Shown here: positions 61,886 to 64,000 of the stretch, one piece after another | Layout: every line of letters starts with the position of its first letter | Position numbering within the stretch: position 1 is the first letter of the stretch | DNA from: Cryobacterium sp. MP_M3 | GTDB taxonomy: Bacteria > Actinomycetota > Actinomycetes > Actinomycetales > Microbacteriaceae | Assembly: GCF_015752155.1 (NCBI RefSeq) | Contig: NZ_JADOVI010000014.1 | Span: forward strand, 1 to 64,000 | Reading direction: 5' to 3' | Length of the DNA: 64,000 bases | Notes under the pieces: model-generated | Told to the model about the DNA's origin: nothing | What the model saw: the letters and a program-made list of their open reading frames with translations, nothing else | Databases searched by the model: none | Program-made: the position numbers and the translations under genes

Positions 61886-62134
61886 ATGGACTGGCGCGAC
61901 AAAGCTGCCTGCCTCACCGCCGACCCGGAACTCTTCTTTCCGGTTGGCAACACTGGACCCGCTGTGGACCAGATCGAGAAGGCGAAGTCCGTGTGCGCCC
62001 GTTGCAATGTGACCGAGGTCTGCCTGCAGTACGCGCTTGAGACCGGCCAGGACTCGGGTGTCTGGGGCGGGCTCAGCGAAGACGAGCGCCGCGCCCTCAA
62101 ACGTCGCGCCGCGCGCGCCCGCCGCGCCTCTTAG
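61886..62134 (+). CDS. whiB1: WhiB-family iron-sulfur regulator (WhiB1-like)
   Basis: An 82-residue Wbl protein. Four cysteines (Cys9, Cys37, Cys40 and Cys46) coordinate a 4Fe-4S cluster that in mycobacterial WhiB1 is sensitive to nitric oxide and binds the primary sigma factor. The GVWGG turn (about 58-62) and the basic C-terminal DNA-binding helix RRALKRRAARARR follow. MDWRDKAACLTADPELFFPVGNTGPA is nearly the mycobacterial WhiB1 start, which supports this assignment over other Wbl members. AAGGAG precedes the ATG at 61886. Hairpins follow before the convergent kinase gene. Confidence 0.93.
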   Translation: MDWRDKAACLTADPELFFPVGNTGPAVDQIEKAKSVCARCNVTEVCLQYALETGQDSGVWGGLSEDERRALKRRAARARRAS

Positions 62135-62149
62135 GCGACAGCCGGCTCG

Positions 62150-62175
62150 AGGCGGCAGCCCGTGGGCTGCCGCCT
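62150..62175 (+). terminator. Terminator hairpin after whiB1
   Basis: AGGCGGCAGCCC (62150-62161) and GGGCTGCCGCCT (62164-62175) form a 12-bp stem closed by only GT, followed by TT. Part of its right half is duplicated 80 bp further on. Confidence 0.8.
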
Positions 62176-62282
62176 TTCGTGTGTCCTGAAGCGACGCGCA
62201 GTCGCCCGTTGACGGGGCGCGGGGTACTCGAGATGCCGCCTGTGGGCTGCCGCCTTTCGTGAGTCCTGACAACGACGCGCAG
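62162..62282. repeat. 40-bp direct repeat in the whiB1-pdtaS gap
   Basis: The 40 nt from 62162 (GTGGGCTGCCGCCTTTCGTG then TGTCCTGAAGCGACGCGCAG) recur at 62242-62282 with a T-to-A change and a small insertion. The second copy has built a new hairpin into the 3' end of the kinase gene. Confidence 0.85.
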
Positions 62283-62302
62283 CGTCGTTGTCAGGACTCA
62301 CG
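62258..62302. terminator. Long hairpin at the end of pdtaS
   Basis: A perfect 20-bp stem (62258-62277 with 62283-62302) closes a 5-nt loop CGCAG. The kinase stop codon (62291-62293) lies inside the right arm, so the hairpin overlaps the coding end. Confidence 0.85.
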
Positions 62303-63784
62303 CATATAACGCAGGGGGATCTCGATCGTGACCTCGGTGCCGCTGCCCATCATGGTGTGCCAGTCGATGCTGCCGCTCAGTTCGCCCTGGATCAGCGTGC
62401 GCACGATCTGAGTGCCGAGACCTGACCCGACCTTGCCCTCCGGCAGGCCGGAGCCGTTGTCCCGCACCCGCACGGTGAGCGTTTCTTCGTTGCGCTCGGC
62501 CTCGATCGCCACCTCGCCCTCGCGCCCGGCCAGGCCGTGCTCGACCGCGTTCGTGACAAGTTCGGTGAGCGCGAGCGCGAGCGGCGTGGCGAAGGCGCTG
62601 GGGAGGATCCCGAAGCTCCCGGATGACTTCGGATGCGCCGTGGTGTTGTGCGCGGACGCGACCTCCGCGATCAGCAACAGCACCCGGTCGAAGACGACGT
62701 CGAAGTCGACCTGCTGGTTGAGCCCCTCCGACAGCGTGTCGTGCACGACGGCGATGGCCGCGACCCGGCGCATGGCCTGGTTGAGTGCTTCGCGGGCCGT
62801 GTCCGAGTGTGTGCGTCTCGCCTGGATCCGAAGCAGCGACGCCACGGTCTGCAGGTTGTTCTTGACCCGGTGGTGGATCTCCCGGATCGTCGCATCCTTC
62901 GTGATCAGTTCGCGTTCCTGGTGCCGGAGTTCGGTGACGTCCCGGCAGAGCACGATCGCGCCGATCCGCTCGCCGCGATTGCGGATGGGGATGGCCCGCA
63001 GCGAGACGGTCACGCCCCGCGCCTCGACGTCGGTGCGCCATGGCGCCCGGCCGGTCACCACCAGCGGCAGTGACTCGTCGACGACCATCGTCCCGGTGAG
63101 CAGGCTCGTGGTCACCTCGGCGAGCGATTCGCCCTCGAGCTCGTCGATGAAGCCCATCCGGTTGAACGCGGACAGCGCGTTGGGGCTCGCGAAGGTGGTC
63201 ACGCCGTCCACGTCGAGCCGGATCAAGCCGTCCGAGGCGCGCGGGGCACCGCGTCGCGGCCCCGTCGGGGCGCCCAGGTCAGGGAAGTCGCCCGACGCAA
63301 TCATGGCGAACAGGTCGTTGGCGCAGTCGTTGAAGGTGAGCTCCTGGCGGCTGGGCGTGCGCGCCTCGCTCAGGTTGGTGTGCCGGGTGAGCACGGCGAC
63401 CGGCGCGGCCGCGATCTTCGAGCCGGTGGAGCTGAGCCGCCGCATCACCGGGATGGCCCGCACCCGGGTGGGGGTCTCCTCGTACCAGTCGGGGGCCGTC
63501 GTGTCGACGATCTTCGCCGTGTCGAAGGCCTCGGTGACCTGCTGGCGCCATTCCCCCTTGATCCCCTGGCCCACGAAGTCGCGATAGAACAGGGTGGCGG
63601 CGCTCGACGGGCGCGCGTGCGCGACCGCGACGAAACTGCCGGCGGTGCTGGGCACCCACACGACGATGTCGGCGAACGCCAGGTCGGCGAGGAGTTGGGC
63701 GTCCGCGACGAGCATGTGGAGCCAGTCCACATCTTCGGCACTGCTGCGGCCCTGGGCAAGTACGAGATCACTGAGCGTTGACAC
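62291..63784 (-). CDS. pdtaS: Cytosolic sensor histidine kinase, PdtaS-like
   Basis: A 497-residue kinase with no transmembrane helix. An N-terminal GAF-like domain (about 10-165; DLVLAQGRSSAEDVDWLHMLVADAQLLADLAFADIV) precedes a PAS-like domain (about 185-285; RLDVDGVTTFASPNALSAFNRMG). The HisKA_2/HWE-like module has REIHHRVKNNLQTVASLL with the phospho-His at 304 or 305, and the HATPase has ELVTNAVEHG, DNGSGLP and GLGTQIV. It matches mycobacterial PdtaS, whose partner PdtaR is an ANTAR RNA-binding regulator; no such gene is in this window. The GTG at 63784 fits the family start; TAGGCT ends 7 nt before it. Confidence 0.9.
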   Translation of the reverse strand: MSTLSDLVLAQGRSSAEDVDWLHMLVADAQLLADLAFADIVVWVPSTAGSFVAVAHARPSSAATLFYRDFVGQGIKGEWRQQVTEAFDTAKIVDTTAPDWYEETPTRVRAIPVMRRLSSTGSKIAAAPVAVLTRHTNLSEARTPSRQELTFNDCANDLFAMIASGDFPDLGAPTGPRRGAPRASDGLIRLDVDGVTTFASPNALSAFNRMGFIDELEGESLAEVTTSLLTGTMVVDESLPLVVTGRAPWRTDVEARGVTVSLRAIPIRNRGERIGAIVLCRDVTELRHQERELITKDATIREIHHRVKNNLQTVASLLRIQARRTHSDTAREALNQAMRRVAAIAVVHDTLSEGLNQQVDFDVVFDRVLLLIAEVASAHNTTAHPKSSGSFGILPSAFATPLALALTELVTNAVEHGLAGREGEVAIEAERNEETLTVRVRDNGSGLPEGKVGSGLGTQIVRTLIQGELSGSIDWHTMMGSGTEVTIEIPLRYMRES

Positions 63785-63791
63785 GGTCAAT

Positions 63792-63797
63792 AGCCTA
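63792..63797 (-). promoter_or_regulatory. -10-like box for pdtaS
   Basis: TAGGCT on the minus strand ends 7 nt before the GTG at 63784, suggesting a near-leaderless message. Confidence 0.4.
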
Positions 63798-63883
63798 GGT
63801 CCCCCGCTGCCTGCCGCACTCACCGGACTGCCGGGCGCGCCCGTTCGATGGTGGCGGACGTGCGATTGGGCCATGCTGTGCAC

Positions 63884-64000
63884 ATGAGCGCAACACCAGG
63901 AAAGCCCGATCGTTCCCTGATTGTCATCCTCGGCGTGATCGCCGCCCTCGTCATCGTGGCCCTCGTCGTTGTGTTCACCCGGGGGGAACCGGCGCCCCTG
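63884..64000 (+). CDS. Membrane-anchored hypothetical protein, N-terminal part (runs off window)
   Basis: The first 39 codons of a gene continuing past the window. A short polar start (MSATPGKPDRS) is followed by one clear transmembrane helix LIVILGVIAALVIVALVVVF and a TRGEP exit. An N-terminal anchor with an external domain is likely. It is divergent from pdtaS. CATGCT ends 6 nt before the ATG and could be a weak -10 for a leaderless message. No more can be said. Confidence 0.6.
   Translation, partial: MSATPGKPDRSLIVILGVIAALVIVALVVVFTRGEPAPL

Noticed and set aside
1..64000. tRNA, rRNA or prophage genes
   Set aside because: None were recognised on reading both strands. A tRNAscan-SE or Infernal run would settle small RNAs that cannot be seen by eye.

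Overview
The window is GC-rich chromosomal DNA from an actinobacterium. The clearest markers are a WhiB1-type iron-sulfur regulator, a SigR/RsrA thiol-stress pair, a Kgd-type 2-oxoglutarate enzyme (E2 catalytic domain fused to E1 without a lipoyl domain), a PdtaS-type histidine kinase, a GuaB1-type IMPDH/GMPR protein, and the tail of a DUF222/HNH endonuclease. Protein similarity I can judge by eye points to the Microbacteriaceae (Cryobacterium/Leifsonia-like), but this is an inference. About 63 protein genes are supported. I saw no rRNA, tRNA, CRISPR array, transposase or prophage gene.

Layout. 1-10.4 kb: a clipped DUF222/HNH tail, a DUF1294 membrane protein, a trans-sulfuration family enzyme, an aldo/keto reductase, a class-I amidotransferase hydrolase, a TPM-domain envelope protein next to PspA, an arginase-fold protein, a crotonase and a flavoprotein disulfide reductase. 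10.6-16.2 kb: TerC, a small HExxH protein coupled to an SDR, DUF302, catalase [15 protein letters not shown] coupled to its Fur-family regulator, and a MarR regulator divergent from an MMPL exporter. 18.4-23.6 kb: amidase, SDR, acetyltransferase, uracil-DNA glycosylase, an S51-like protein and a phosphoribosyltransferase. 23.6-32.1 kb: a complete propionate module. A FadR-type GntR regulator and prpD-prpB-prpC read one way; prpE, a DUF485 protein and an acetate/solute symporter read the other way. Two TGTATACA palindromes lie in and beside the promoter gap. 32.1-38.1 kb: butanediol dehydrogenase, SDR, acyltransferase, then metY and metX separated by an 85-nt inverted repeat. 38.1-43.1 kb: a DUF4389 protein and a histidine kinase / membrane protein / LuxR-type response regulator cluster with an intrinsic terminator inside it. 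43.1-52.2 kb: MFS transporter, thiamine-binding protein, GT87-type mannosyltransferase, NAD(P)H-hydrate dehydratase, OYE-type flavin oxidoreductase, two overlapping CNNM/CBS proteins and GuaB1. 52.3-64 kb: kgd, a VOC protein, sigR-rsrA, aroA-rsgA-bcp, a four-helix membrane protein, whiB1, pdtaS and the start of a membrane protein.

How genes work together. The propionate module activates propionate (prpE), imports small carboxylates (symporter), and runs the methylcitrate cycle (prpC, prpD, prpB). Methionine synthesis runs from homoserine (metX) to sulfhydrylation (metY). Peroxide and thiol stress are handled by fur-katA, sigR-rsrA and bcp. No striking novel system is evident. The most unusual signals are regulatory: many genes have a TANNNT -10 box ending exactly 6-7 nt before the start codon (predicted leaderless mRNAs); a textbook SigR promoter lies inside the start of aroA; there are several long perfect hairpins; and short tandem duplications straddle stop codons. 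Coordinates of start codons were chosen from ribosome-binding sites, overlaps or -10 positions, as noted per gene.
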